A DNA stretch of 39,887 bases from assembly GCA_947389015.1 (NCBI GenBank), contig CANDVA010000023.1, positions 1 through 39,887 of the forward strand, in the 5' to 3' direction. Below the pieces are notes generated by a model that had not been told where the DNA came from, did not search any database, and saw only the letters and a program-made list of their open reading frames with translations. The position numbers were made by a program, and so were the translations under genes. Shown in pieces: positions 7,379 through 14,903 of this stretch. Every line of letters begins with the position of its first letter. The stretch's first letter is position 1. This DNA comes from an uncultured Clostridia bacterium. Lineage in GTDB: Bacteria > Bacillota > Clostridia > Oscillospirales > Ruminococcaceae.

Positions 7379-8136
7379 ATAACTGGTTTACAATAGACCG
7401 TATCGACAACGAAACGTATATCATAAGCGAGTACCGCCATTGGGAGGAAACACACTGCTATCTGCTGAACGGCTCGGACAAAAGTCTGCTTATCGACACG
7501 GGACTGGGCATATGCAATATACTTGACGAAGTGACAAAGCTCACCGATAAGCCCGTTACGGCGGTCGCCACTCATATCCATTGGGATCATATCGGCGGTC
7601 ACAAATATTTTCCCGAGTTCTGCGCCCACTCCGAGGAACTGGACTGGTTGGACGGGAAATTCCCGCTGTCCGCGGAAACGATAAAGGGAATGGTCGCCGA
7701 TCGCTGCGAGCTTCCCTACGGCTACGACGTAAGCGGCTACACAATATTTCAAGGAACTCCGACAAGGGTGCTGACCGATCATGATATTATAGATATCGGC
7801 GGAAGAAGCATCGAGGTCCTGCACACTCCCGGGCACTCGCCGGGGCATATGTGCTTTTGGGAAAAGGAACGCGGATATTTATTCACGGGCGATCTCGTGT
7901 ATAAGGATACGCTGTTCGCGTATTATCCCTCCACCGATCCCGAGGCGTATCTCGCGTCGCTTGAAAAGATAGCGGCGCTGCCCGCGCAAAGGGTATTCCC
8001 CGCACACCATTCGTTGGATATTCAGCCCGAAATTGTAGTTCGTATGCGCGACGCTTTCCGGCAGCTCAAAGCGGACGGAAAGCTCCGTCACGGCAGCGGT
8101 ACTTTTGATTACGGGGACTGGGGAGTTTGGCTGTAA
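7375..8136 (+). CDS. Metallo-beta-lactamase-fold hydrolase
   Basis: The binuclear metal site is complete: THIHWDHIGG (H67, H69, D71, H72), TPGHSPGH (H154), FTGD (D173) and PAHH (H211). This is the glyoxalase II-like branch of the superfamily, which hydrolyses thioesters, lactones or similar bonds. The 253-aa size fits a stand-alone enzyme. The start is TTG 7375, 10 nt after GGGAG (7360-7364), overlapping the stop of the upstream kinase gene by 4 nt, so the two are translationally coupled. The substrate is unknown. Confidence 0.88.
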   Translation: MNNWFTIDRIDNETYIISEYRHWEETHCYLLNGSDKSLLIDTGLGICNILDEVTKLTDKPVTAVATHIHWDHIGGHKYFPEFCAHSEELDWLDGKFPLSAETIKGMVADRCELPYGYDVSGYTIFQGTPTRVLTDHDIIDIGGRSIEVLHTPGHSPGHMCFWEKERGYLFTGDLVYKDTLFAYYPSTDPEAYLASLEKIAALPAQRVFPAHHSLDIQPEIVVRMRDAFRQLKADGKLRHGSGTFDYGDWGVWL

Positions 8137-8162
8137 TCTAATCGACAAGGGAGGTAAGGCGT

Positions 8163-8714
8163 ATGAATAAACAGGACTTCATGGCACTGTTTGACCGCAT
8201 TCATCCGGATTTCTTTAAAAGCGATTGCATTCGCGGTATGTCTGAGGACGAGGTTTTTGAGGAAATGCTTCTTCCGCTTGACGAATTCGATATAAACATA
8301 TACGATAAAAAATTCGACGATAACGTTTCGTTCGGTTTTTACGACGGCAGTATTGACGAATTGAAGAAAGCGGTCGAAAAGGTCGACGAGGATTGGGTGC
8401 GGTACTTCAACGAAGACGACAGGGTATACTGCGGCTATATAGACGGAAAGGTTGCGAGCTTCTGCATTATCGACGACAAGGGAACCTACGGCATAAACGG
8501 ACGCGAGGTCAGAATAGGCGCGCCCGGCTGTGTGGGAACGCTCCCCGAGTATCGCGACAAAGGGATAGGGCTTACAATGGTCAAGCGCGTGACGCAGATA
8601 CTGAAAGAGGATGGCTTCGATTACAGCTACATACACTTTACTTATGTAGCTCCGTGGTATGAAAAGCTCGGATATAAGACCGTGATAAGGTGGAATAAGA
8701 ACGGCGTAAAATAG
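8163..8714 (+). CDS. GNAT-family N-acetyltransferase
   Basis: A 183-aa protein whose middle carries the acetyl-CoA binding motif A, PEYRDKGIGLTMV (R131 to G136), followed by a helix and then YTHFTYVAPWYEKLGYKTV-like motif B ending in the usual FYEKxGF variant (WYEKLGY). The first 80 residues are divergent and acidic. It presumably acetylates an amine, with unknown acceptor. GGGAGG precedes the ATG, and it lies 26 bp after the metallo-hydrolase gene on the same strand. Confidence 0.8.
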   Translation: MNKQDFMALFDRIHPDFFKSDCIRGMSEDEVFEEMLLPLDEFDINIYDKKFDDNVSFGFYDGSIDELKKAVEKVDEDWVRYFNEDDRVYCGYIDGKVASFCIIDDKGTYGINGREVRIGAPGCVGTLPEYRDKGIGLTMVKRVTQILKEDGFDYSYIHFTYVAPWYEKLGYKTVIRWNKNGVK

Positions 8715-8779
8715 CCGGTGGTGATAGCTCACGCCAAATTTCTGCCGTTGCGATGTTTTCACTTATATAAGGAGGACAA

Positions 8780-9304
8780 ATGTCGTTGGAAAAAGCATTA
8801 AAGCATAAGCAAAAGTTGATAATCATAACAGGCTCTCCATGCGTGGGCAAAACGACCGTAACGGATAAGCTGTACACCTTTTATGAAAACAGCGCGTTTT
8901 TTGACGGCGACTGGGCATGGTGCGTCAATCCGTTTTCGCTTGATGATCCTCGTCTGCGCAACGGCGATAAAACCATGTCCTTTGCGCTGTCGAATTATCT
9001 GAACTCAGGGTTTGATTATGTATTTTTTTCGTCGGTGGTCATTATTGGCAAGGATATCCGCGAAACAATATTAAGAGATATAACGGCGAATGATTTTTCC
9101 GTTATAGCCTTTACACTGACCTGCTCCGAGGAGACTCTTCTTGAACGTCACAAAAAGCGCGGCGACGAAAACGAATGCTCCTTTTTCTGGTTGCATTTAG
9201 CGCCGCTTGAAGGAGATCATGTTATTGATACTGATAATAAAAGCGTTAAGGAAATAGTCTATGAAATAAAAAAAATTATTGACGCAGATGACAAGGTGAG
9301 GTAA
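8780..9304 (+). CDS. P-loop nucleotide-binding kinase-like protein
   Basis: Walker A is GSPCVGKT (residues 18-25). VIAFTLTCSEETLLERHKKRG is typical of the lid region of small-molecule kinases (adenylate/shikimate kinase-like). Length 174 aa. The phosphate acceptor is unknown. The first ten codons (MSLEKALKHK) and the ribosome binding site nearly duplicate the start of the YbaK gene at 9486, and the P-loop fold would begin naturally at KLIIITG. The gene is AT-richer than the housekeeping genes. AAGGAGG precedes the ATG closely (8769-8775). Confidence 0.75.
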   Translation: MSLEKALKHKQKLIIITGSPCVGKTTVTDKLYTFYENSAFFDGDWAWCVNPFSLDDPRLRNGDKTMSFALSNYLNSGFDYVFFSSVVIIGKDIRETILRDITANDFSVIAFTLTCSEETLLERHKKRGDENECSFFWLHLAPLEGDHVIDTDNKSVKEIVYEIKKIIDADDKVR

Positions 9305-9308
9305 TGCA

Positions 9309-9470
9309 ATGACAAAAAAGGCAAGCGAAAATCGGAAGGAACGAATAAGAGAGTTTGAAGAAAAAGCAAATGCGTCGATTAAAAGATGCCGTAACCGAAA
9401 CGCTTATTTTGATAAACGAAAAGGGTTATCCGCGTACTTGTCAGGGAAAAATCAGAACGTGCAAATATAA
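9309..9470 (+). CDS. Hypothetical small basic protein (53 aa)
   Basis: A short frame from ATG 9309 to TAA 9470, with AAGGTGAGG about 7 nt upstream and a tight fit between its neighbours (4 nt after one stop, 15 nt before the next ATG). The product is very Lys/Arg/Asn-rich (KKASENRKERIREFEEKA), predicted helical at the start and without membrane segment or known motif. It may be a real small gene or the decayed remnant of a longer one. Confidence 0.45.
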   Translation: MTKKASENRKERIREFEEKANASIKRCRNRNAYFDKRKGLSAYLSGKNQNVQI

Positions 9471-9485
9471 ATTAGGAGGACAAAA

Positions 9486-9956
9486 ATGTCATCGGAAAAA
9501 GCATTAAAGCACCTTGAAAAATTCGGGCTTGCGGACAGGGTGAAATTCTTTGAGGTGAGCAGCGCGACCGTCGAGCTTGCCGCAAAGGCGCTCGGCTGCG
9601 AACCCGCGCATATAGCGAAATCGCTCACGTTCATGGTGAACGAAAAGCCCATTATGATAATCGCGGCGGGCGACGTCAAGATCGACAACACAAAATACAA
9701 AGCGCGTTTCGGAACAAAGGCGAAAATGCTCACCACGGAGCAGGTCTCGGAGCTTATCGGTCACGAGGTCGGCGGAGTATGTCCGTTCGGGATAAACGAG
9801 GGGGTAGACGTGTATCTCGACGCGTCGCTGAAGCACTTTGAGCGCGTGTTCCCGGCTTGCGGAAGCGGAAACTCGGCGGTGGATTTATCCGTCGGCGAGC
9901 TTGAAAAATGCTCGGAATGCATAGATTGGGTAGACGTCGGGAAACCGATAGTATAG
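9486..9956 (+). CDS. YbaK/EbsC-family aminoacyl-tRNA deacylase
   Basis: The 156-aa protein matches the YbaK (prolyl-tRNA editing) fold along its length: SSATVELAAKALG, then the invariant lysine in IAKSLTFMV (Lys45, equivalent to the E. coli YbaK active-site Lys), a GDVKIDNTKYK segment, and the conserved VGGVCPFG loop. Members hydrolyse mischarged tRNAs such as Cys-tRNA(Pro). AGGAGG sits close before ATG 9486. Downstream the M14-like gene starts 7 bp after the stop. Confidence 0.9.
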   Translation: MSSEKALKHLEKFGLADRVKFFEVSSATVELAAKALGCEPAHIAKSLTFMVNEKPIMIIAAGDVKIDNTKYKARFGTKAKMLTTEQVSELIGHEVGGVCPFGINEGVDVYLDASLKHFERVFPACGSGNSAVDLSVGELEKCSECIDWVDVGKPIV

Positions 9957-9963
9957 GTGAGCT

Positions 9964-10899
9964 ATGAAAAAAGAAGTGATTTACAGTCTGGCGGGGCTGT
10001 ACCGTGACGATTTCCGAGTTACGGGTTACCGTTTCGGCAGGGGCGAGCGGTGCTGCTGCATAATAGGCTCGCTGCGCGGCGACGAAATTCAGCAGCTTTA
10101 TATGTGCGGTCAGCTTGTGCGGATACTTTCGCAGCTCGAGAAAAAGGGCGACCTCGCCCACGACCGCGAGGTGCTTGTTATCCCGTCGATGAACAGTTAC
10201 AGCACGAATATCGGGCGGCGGTTCTGGTGTCTAGACAATACTGACATAAACCGAATGTTCCCGGGCGACCCTGACGGCGAGACCACTCAGCGCATAGCCG
10301 CGGGCATTTTTGACGAGATACGGCAGTACAAATACGGGGTACAGTTCGCGAGCTTTTACATTCCCGGAGTGTTTATCCCGCACGTCCGCATGATGAAGAC
10401 CTGCAAGGAGAACACCTCGCTCGCCAATCTTTTCGGACTGCCCTATGTGATACTCCGCACGCCTACCGCCATGGATAAGACGACGCTTAACTATAACTGG
10501 CAGTTTTCGGGAACGGCGGCGTTTTCGGTCTACACCAACGCCACCGAGACGATAGACGAAAGCTCCGCGGAGCTTGGAGTGTCAGCGGTGCTGAGATTTT
10601 TGTCGAGAATGGGAATTATCAAGTACAGGTGTCACGGCGGATATATGGGTACGATAATCGACGAGGACGATATGATAAACGTCAAGAGCGGCGCGGCAGG
10701 TATCTACCGCGAGCTTCGGCACGTCGGAGGCGAAGTGTCCAAGGGTGACGTTCTCGCGCAGATCATTCACCCGTATGAGGGGCAGGTCGAGTACGAGATA
10801 CAAGCCCCCGCGGACGGAATTATTTTCTTCGCGCACCAAAGCCCGCTCGTGACGCAGAATTCGCTGGCGTTCAAGATGATAAAGCGGCTCCATAAGTAA
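9964..10899 (+). CDS. M14-like (succinylglutamate desuccinylase/aspartoacylase superfamily) protein with altered zinc site
   Basis: The 311-aa protein has the fold signatures of the AstE/aspartoacylase group: a strand leading to a GxxGDE loop, DNTDINRMFPG, and a C-terminal barrel-like region (VSKGDVLAQIIHPYEG). Canonical members bind zinc through H and E in HGxE and a later His (DLH). Here the first loop reads GSLRGDE, with Arg in place of His, and the DLH position reads QFASFY. The enzyme may use other ligands, such as His in FIPHVRMM, or may be non-catalytic. I recall the variant as common to a gut-Firmicutes subgroup, which would need an alignment. It is the last gene before a strong terminator. 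Confidence 0.75.
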   Translation: MKKEVIYSLAGLYRDDFRVTGYRFGRGERCCCIIGSLRGDEIQQLYMCGQLVRILSQLEKKGDLAHDREVLVIPSMNSYSTNIGRRFWCLDNTDINRMFPGDPDGETTQRIAAGIFDEIRQYKYGVQFASFYIPGVFIPHVRMMKTCKENTSLANLFGLPYVILRTPTAMDKTTLNYNWQFSGTAAFSVYTNATETIDESSAELGVSAVLRFLSRMGIIKYRCHGGYMGTIIDEDDMINVKSGAAGIYRELRHVGGEVSKGDVLAQIIHPYEGQVEYEIQAPADGIIFFAHQSPLVTQNSLAFKMIKRLHK

Positions 10900-10932
10900 A
10901 AAGATCCCTCTCCGCGCGAGAGGGATCTTTTT
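10900..10932 (+). terminator. Intrinsic terminator after the M14-like gene
   Basis: A perfect 13-bp stem, AAAGATCCCTCTC (10900-10912) with GAGAGGGATCTTT (10918-10930), loop CGCGC, ending in five T. Confidence 0.95.
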
Positions 10933-10973
10933 AGGTTAATATCGTGCTTATATTAACCGCATAAATTATTACA

Positions 10974-11006
10974 AAATTGTAACCAAATTGTAACCGTTTT
11001 GTAATC
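10974..11006 (+). promoter_or_regulatory. Three tandem 11-bp repeats, operator candidate for an OmpR/PhoB-class regulator
   Basis: AAATTGTAACC occurs twice head to tail (10974-10984, 10985-10995), followed by a degenerate third copy GTTTTGTAATC (10996-11006). On the other strand this reads as TTACAA units spaced 11 bp, the helical periodicity and half-site style bound by PhoP/PhoB-like response regulators. It ends 21 bp before the -10 at 11028. No regulator gene is adjacent. Confidence 0.55.
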
Positions 11007-11027
11007 GCTTTTTTAAAAATGATATGG

Positions 11028-11033
11028 TATAAT
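11028..11033 (+). promoter_or_regulatory. -10 element for the lipoprotein gene
   Basis: TATAAT at 11028-11033 has no recognisable -35 at 17 bp (the region reads TCGCTT). That is what an activator-dependent promoter fed by the 11-bp repeats would look like. Confidence 0.6.
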
Positions 11034-11063
11034 ATAAATTAAGAAAGGGGGGAATGATACGTT

Positions 11064-11957
11064 ATGAAAAAATTATTGTCCGTCGTTTTGTCGGCAGTTG
11101 TTCTGCTATCGCTGGCGGGCTGCAATAACGGCGCGGGTCCTGAAAGCTCGGACAAGAGCAGCTCAGTTACACCGCAGCAAAGCTCGGATACGCAGAGCGA
11201 GCCTGTAAGCGGAGAGCCGTCCGAGGTCTCGGATATCTCAAGCAGCGCGGAGGAAAAATCCGAGCCCGTGATAGTCACGGGGAACAGCGGCGAATCGATA
11301 GAACTTCGCGGAACGCCGCACGAGTCCGTTTCCGAATTCAGTTACGACAAATTCCTCAAAAATTGGAATGTTGATATCCTGCAGGGCGCGCAGAACGAGC
11401 TGGTCGAGCTGCTCGACGGTCTCGGTAAACCCGAGGTCAAGGATGTCTACATAAAAGCGCGCGCTATCCTCGACGGATTTTACGCCGACGGTTATTTGTC
11501 GGACAACGCAAAGATAGAGGTGAAAAGGGAAAACGGTCACACGGGATTTTTCTGTGAGACGGCTTTCACCTACGACAGCTTTATCAAGGAAATGCACGGT
11601 ATTTTCGGCGAAAAGGTCACGGAAGATATACTGGAGACCAAGCCCCTGTTTTACGAATACGACGGCAGGCTCTGGCAGGAGAGCGTATATCCCGGGTGCA
11701 GCCCATATACTATGGAATATGAGCTCGTTCAAAATCTTGACGATATCGTTGAGTTCAACTCAAGGATATACTATCTCGACGGAATGTGGGAGAACTACGA
11801 TCCCGAGAAAAAGGAGACGTATCGGCGTAAAGTGATCTCCAACCGCATTGTAAAAACCCCCGACGGCTGGAGGGTCGAAAATTGTCAGATGTTCAGTGAT
11901 ATCTCTGCACTGAACGGCGAAGAGAACGTGAACGATTTCGACAGAGTTGCCGAATGA
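11064..11957 (+). CDS. Secreted lipoprotein of unknown function
   Basis: The N-terminus is a lipoprotein signal: KK, a hydrophobic stretch, and lipobox LAGC with the lipidated cysteine at residue 20. A Ser/Glu/Pro-rich linker of about 50 residues follows (SSDKSSSVTPQQSS and similar). The remaining 210 aa form an acidic globular domain I do not recognise. Its last third (tracts like YDGRLWQE and ISNRIVKTPDGWRVENC) resembles the NTF2-like or scaffold-like domains of other clostridial lipoproteins, which is only an impression. AAAGGGGGG precedes the ATG. It appears monocistronic and possibly controlled through the 11-bp repeats. Confidence 0.75.
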   Translation: MKKLLSVVLSAVVLLSLAGCNNGAGPESSDKSSSVTPQQSSDTQSEPVSGEPSEVSDISSSAEEKSEPVIVTGNSGESIELRGTPHESVSEFSYDKFLKNWNVDILQGAQNELVELLDGLGKPEVKDVYIKARAILDGFYADGYLSDNAKIEVKRENGHTGFFCETAFTYDSFIKEMHGIFGEKVTEDILETKPLFYEYDGRLWQESVYPGCSPYTMEYELVQNLDDIVEFNSRIYYLDGMWENYDPEKKETYRRKVISNRIVKTPDGWRVENCQMFSDISALNGEENVNDFDRVAE

Positions 11958-12100
11958 CCCCACAAACAATTCGTTTTCTTTATCAAAACAGTTATATTAA
12001 GTTAAGCGTTAAGTCAAAAAAGTTAAAGCTTTGTATAAAATTGCCTTGTCATTGTGCAATATTACAGAAATTTATTGGCGTAAATTAGCTGATTTTGATA

Positions 12101-12129
12101 TTGAAATAAATGCTCGGTTAGGTTATAAT
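12101..12129 (+). promoter_or_regulatory. Promoter of the solute-binding lipoprotein gene
   Basis: TTGAAA at 12101-12106, 17-bp spacer, TATAAT at 12124-12129. It leaves a 5' leader of about 117 nt. The stretch 11958-12100 holds AT-rich sequence with short GTTAAG repeats and no gene. Confidence 0.8.
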
Positions 12130-12135
12130 AAAAGA

Positions 12136-12238
12136 TGATAAGGTAGGCGAGCCGCCTTTGGTTTCATCCAACGGTATTCGCCGCACACATACGAGGTTTT
12201 AAGACCATATGTGTACAAAGCGTTCAACGCTTATTTTT
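12136..12238 (+). promoter_or_regulatory. Structured 5' leader, candidate cis-regulatory RNA
   Basis: Three successive foldable elements lie between promoter and ribosome binding site. First is a nested hairpin: GGCGA (12146-12150) with TCGCC (12178-12182), CCG (12152-12154) with CGG (12172-12174), and TTGG (12158-12161) with CCAA (12168-12171). Second is ACACATA (12185-12191) with TATGTGT (12208-12214), containing an inner GGT/ACC. Third is AAGCG (12218-12222) with CGCTT (12228-12232), followed by ATTTTT, like a weak terminator ending just before the Shine-Dalgarno at 12241. I match it to no known riboswitch class. Confidence 0.5.
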
Positions 12239-12252
12239 ATGGAGGTGCATCA

Positions 12253-13839
12253 ATGAAGAAATTTAGGTCAGTAATTGCCGCTGCTATGGCGGCTACTATG
12301 GTGCTGACGATGACCGCGTGTGACGAAGAGGTTACGCCAAGCGGCGGCGGCAACAGCGGCACACCGTCGGGGAGTAATCCCGGTCAGTCGTCCAGCAGCT
12401 CGAGTTCTTCTCTTGTATCCGCGAGAGAAGAGTACAGTGATTCCGCCGTTCAGGAGGCGGTAGGCAAGATAACGGATAAGCTTGAAGACCCCGATATGAA
12501 GGTCGAAAAGCGCATCAAGTGGCTTGCGTGGTACAATCTCCAGGAAGCTACTCCTGCGGGCGAGCTGTTCAAGGCCGCTTACGGAATTCCCGAGACCGGA
12601 GATAATCCCGATGACGCTGGAAAGATATTCGAGTGGGAAAACGTTGCTTATGTGGATCGTTACACTAAGCTCGCGACAAATATTCAGGCGGACTTGTCTC
12701 CCGATCTGTTCCCGTTCGAGGGTACCGACTTCCCTATCGGTATCGTTATGAACAGATATCAGCCTATTGATGATCTGCTTGATCTGAGCACGGAAAAATG
12801 GGCGGGAGCAAAGGAACTCATGGATCAGTATGTTGTCAACGGCAGATATTACTGCGCATTCTGGGATATCACTCTCGGTTCGCTTATGTGGTATAAGAAG
12901 AGCGCTATCGCGGAGATAGACGTTGAGGATCCTCAGGAGCTCTTTAAGCAGGGCAAATGGGATTGGGACGCATTCCTTGACATGGGAAGAAAATGGCAGC
13001 AGAGCGGTACTGAGGACGCTCCCAGATACCTCTATGACGGTTGGGGCGTAGAGACCAACTTCATGCTGTCTACCGGCGTGCCGCTGGTTTCTCTTACCAA
13101 CGGTAAGATGACTGCTAATCTGCACGATGCTAATATTGAAAGAGCAGTTTCGTTCATCGAAACGCTTGACAGCGAAAATCTGCCTTATCCCAGAGCGGAG
13201 CAGGGCTGGACTATCAGCCCCAGATCGTGGATCAACAACCAGAACCTTTTCTTCTGCGAGGGCGTTTGGAGATATGAGGGCAACGGTTGGAACGGCAAAT
13301 CCGATACCGATGAAGAAAAGAAAGCTATGCAGAACGCCGATGGTCTGAAGGATTACCGTATCAGATACAATTGGCCCGCAGACGAGATCAGAGTAGTTCC
13401 TTTCCCGAAGGATCCGAAGGCTGACAAGCACTACGTACAGCTGAAGCAGGATTCGCTTATGTGGGTAAAGGGTTCTACCAACAGAAACGGCGTTAAGGCA
13501 TGGATCGACTGCAGTGCGACCGCGGCGCTTGACCCCGAGACAACAGAGGCGTCTAAGAAGCAGATGATCGACGACCCGACAAAGCAGTGGACTCGCGAGC
13601 TTCTCGACTTCCTGTATCCGCTTTACAAGCTTGACGGCTCCAGCCCCGTAACTCCCGTTGCAGAATTCCGTACAGGTATTCCTTATCCTGTTTACGACAG
13701 TAACGCTTCCGAGAGCCCTGTTGCGAGCCTTACGGACTTCATCTATATCGATGAATCGTTCACAACGCTTCGTGATACTCACGAGAGCACTATCCAGACT
13801 GCACTTGATGATCTCAACAAGCAGTTGGGAGCGGCATAA
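12253..13839 (+). CDS. Extracellular solute-binding lipoprotein (ABC-importer type, family 1-like)
   Basis: A 528-aa lipoprotein: Lys-rich start, hydrophobic core and cleavage before Cys23 in TMTAC, then a Gly/Ser linker (residues 30-60). The body has the composition of sugar-type substrate-binding proteins, rich in surface Trp/Tyr with WYKKSAI, WDWDAFLDMGRKW and a hinge-rich C-terminal half. The start is ATG 12253, 7 nt after GGAGG (12241-12245); a longer frame from 12211 would cut through the leader hairpin. No permease or ATPase gene is adjacent, so it is an orphan binding protein that must work with distant components or as a sensor partner. Codons are optimised, suggesting high expression. 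Confidence 0.85.
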   Translation: MKKFRSVIAAAMAATMVLTMTACDEEVTPSGGGNSGTPSGSNPGQSSSSSSSSLVSAREEYSDSAVQEAVGKITDKLEDPDMKVEKRIKWLAWYNLQEATPAGELFKAAYGIPETGDNPDDAGKIFEWENVAYVDRYTKLATNIQADLSPDLFPFEGTDFPIGIVMNRYQPIDDLLDLSTEKWAGAKELMDQYVVNGRYYCAFWDITLGSLMWYKKSAIAEIDVEDPQELFKQGKWDWDAFLDMGRKWQQSGTEDAPRYLYDGWGVETNFMLSTGVPLVSLTNGKMTANLHDANIERAVSFIETLDSENLPYPRAEQGWTISPRSWINNQNLFFCEGVWRYEGNGWNGKSDTDEEKKAMQNADGLKDYRIRYNWPADEIRVVPFPKDPKADKHYVQLKQDSLMWVKGSTNRNGVKAWIDCSATAALDPETTEASKKQMIDDPTKQWTRELLDFLYPLYKLDGSSPVTPVAEFRTGIPYPVYDSNASESPVASLTDFIYIDESFTTLRDTHESTIQTALDDLNKQLGAA

Positions 13840-13853
13840 TCCGAACTTTTTCG

Positions 13854-13881
13854 GCTCCCCCCGTTTTCGGGGGGAGCTTTT
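13854..13881 (+). terminator. Intrinsic terminator of the solute-binding protein gene
   Basis: GCTCCCCCC (13854-13862) pairs with GGGGGGAGC (13869-13877) around GTTTTC, followed by four T. Confidence 0.95.
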
Positions 13882-13930
13882 CGTATGTGTAAATTTTACC
13901 TTGTTTTCACAATAATAAGGTATATATAGG

Positions 13931-13959
13931 TTGAATTTTTGTGCAGAATATGTTATAAT
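13931..13959 (+). promoter_or_regulatory. Promoter of the RING/glycosyltransferase operon
   Basis: TTGAAT at 13931-13936, 17-bp spacer, TATAAT at 13954-13959, directly upstream of the gene starting at 13997. Confidence 0.8.
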
Positions 13960-13996
13960 TATAATGTGTATGTATGCAGCACGAAAGGAAATGAAA

Positions 13997-14896
13997 ATGG
14001 CTGAATTAAGTAGATTTGTAAATAAAATTTGTCCCGTCTGCAAAGCGCCGTTCACCGAAAACGCGGATATCGTGGTATGCCCCGTCTGCGGCACGCCTCA
14101 CCACAGAGCGTGCTATACGGCGCGGAACAAATGCGCTCTCGAAGAGCTTCATGAAAAGGGATTCGTATGGAATGGCAGACTTCCCGACGAACCCGAGCCT
14201 GAAAAGCCCTTACAAACAGAGCAGCCCGCCGGCGAGCATCACGCGGAATATCCTTCCGATACTCCGCAGATCTCCGAGGAGGAGATGCTGGATATGCTCG
14301 ACGCCGGAAATCCGTTCCGCGAATTTCTCAGCGGAGTTGCCGACAAGACTATTGGCGCGGATGACGTGAGTATGCACGAGCTCTCGGCGTACTCGGCTAC
14401 CTCGATCTATCATTACGGCAGAGCGTTCCGCTCTTTCCGCGGAATGACCGACGGCAAAAAGCACAAGGTATTCTTCAACGTGTGCAGCGGATTGTTCGCG
14501 CCCGCGTTCCAGTTTTACCGCAAGATGGACTTTTTCGGCGTGGTAGTGCTGTTTGTAATGACGCTGCCATCGGTACTGATGACCATTGCCGCAATGAACA
14601 GCGAAACGGGCAATTTAAGCGAGAGCGCTTATCTGCTGTTTAACCTCTTTAATACGGCGATAATGGTTGTTCTGTGCATTTTCGGCGACTATATTTATTA
14701 CAGACACGCCGTTAAGCGTATCCGCAAGATACGTGAGGTCTATAAGGACAGACCCACCTCCGACGAGTACTATATGGCTCTCTACGAAAGCGGCAAACCC
14801 TCCTTTGCGAGAGCGGCGCTCGGTTTGCTCGCAATGGCGTTTATGGAGGCGTGCGTTATCGCGCTGCCGTATATAATGCCGACGGCGGGCGCGTAA
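13997..14896 (+). CDS. Prok-RING zinc-binding membrane protein with DUF2628-like domain
   Basis: Residues 10-46 hold CPVC, CPVC, HH-x2-C and a final C (C12, C15, C28, C31, H35/H36, C39, C46), the Prok-RING_1 zinc finger pattern. After a Pro/Glu-rich acidic linker comes a membrane half: FFNVCSGLFAPAFQFYRKM, typical of DUF2628, with two hydrophobic segments after it and another near the C-terminus. The function of this clostridial family is unknown; the finger probably mediates protein contacts on the cytoplasmic face. The start is ATG 13997, spaced 7 nt from AAAGGA; ATG 13991 would be too close. It leads the operon with the three glycosyltransferase genes that follow. Confidence 0.8.
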   Translation: MAELSRFVNKICPVCKAPFTENADIVVCPVCGTPHHRACYTARNKCALEELHEKGFVWNGRLPDEPEPEKPLQTEQPAGEHHAEYPSDTPQISEEEMLDMLDAGNPFREFLSGVADKTIGADDVSMHELSAYSATSIYHYGRAFRSFRGMTDGKKHKVFFNVCSGLFAPAFQFYRKMDFFGVVVLFVMTLPSVLMTIAAMNSETGNLSESAYLLFNLFNTAIMVVLCIFGDYIYYRHAVKRIRKIREVYKDRPTSDEYYMALYESGKPSFARAALGLLAMAFMEACVIALPYIMPTAGA

Positions 14897-14903
14897 CGTT
14901 GGT

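Noticed and set aside
12268-14094. 608-aa open frame on the minus strand opposite the solute-binding protein gene
   Set aside because: It is a codon-usage shadow: no ribosome binding site, no promoter and no recognisable protein domains, while the plus-strand frame has a lipoprotein signal, RBS and terminator.
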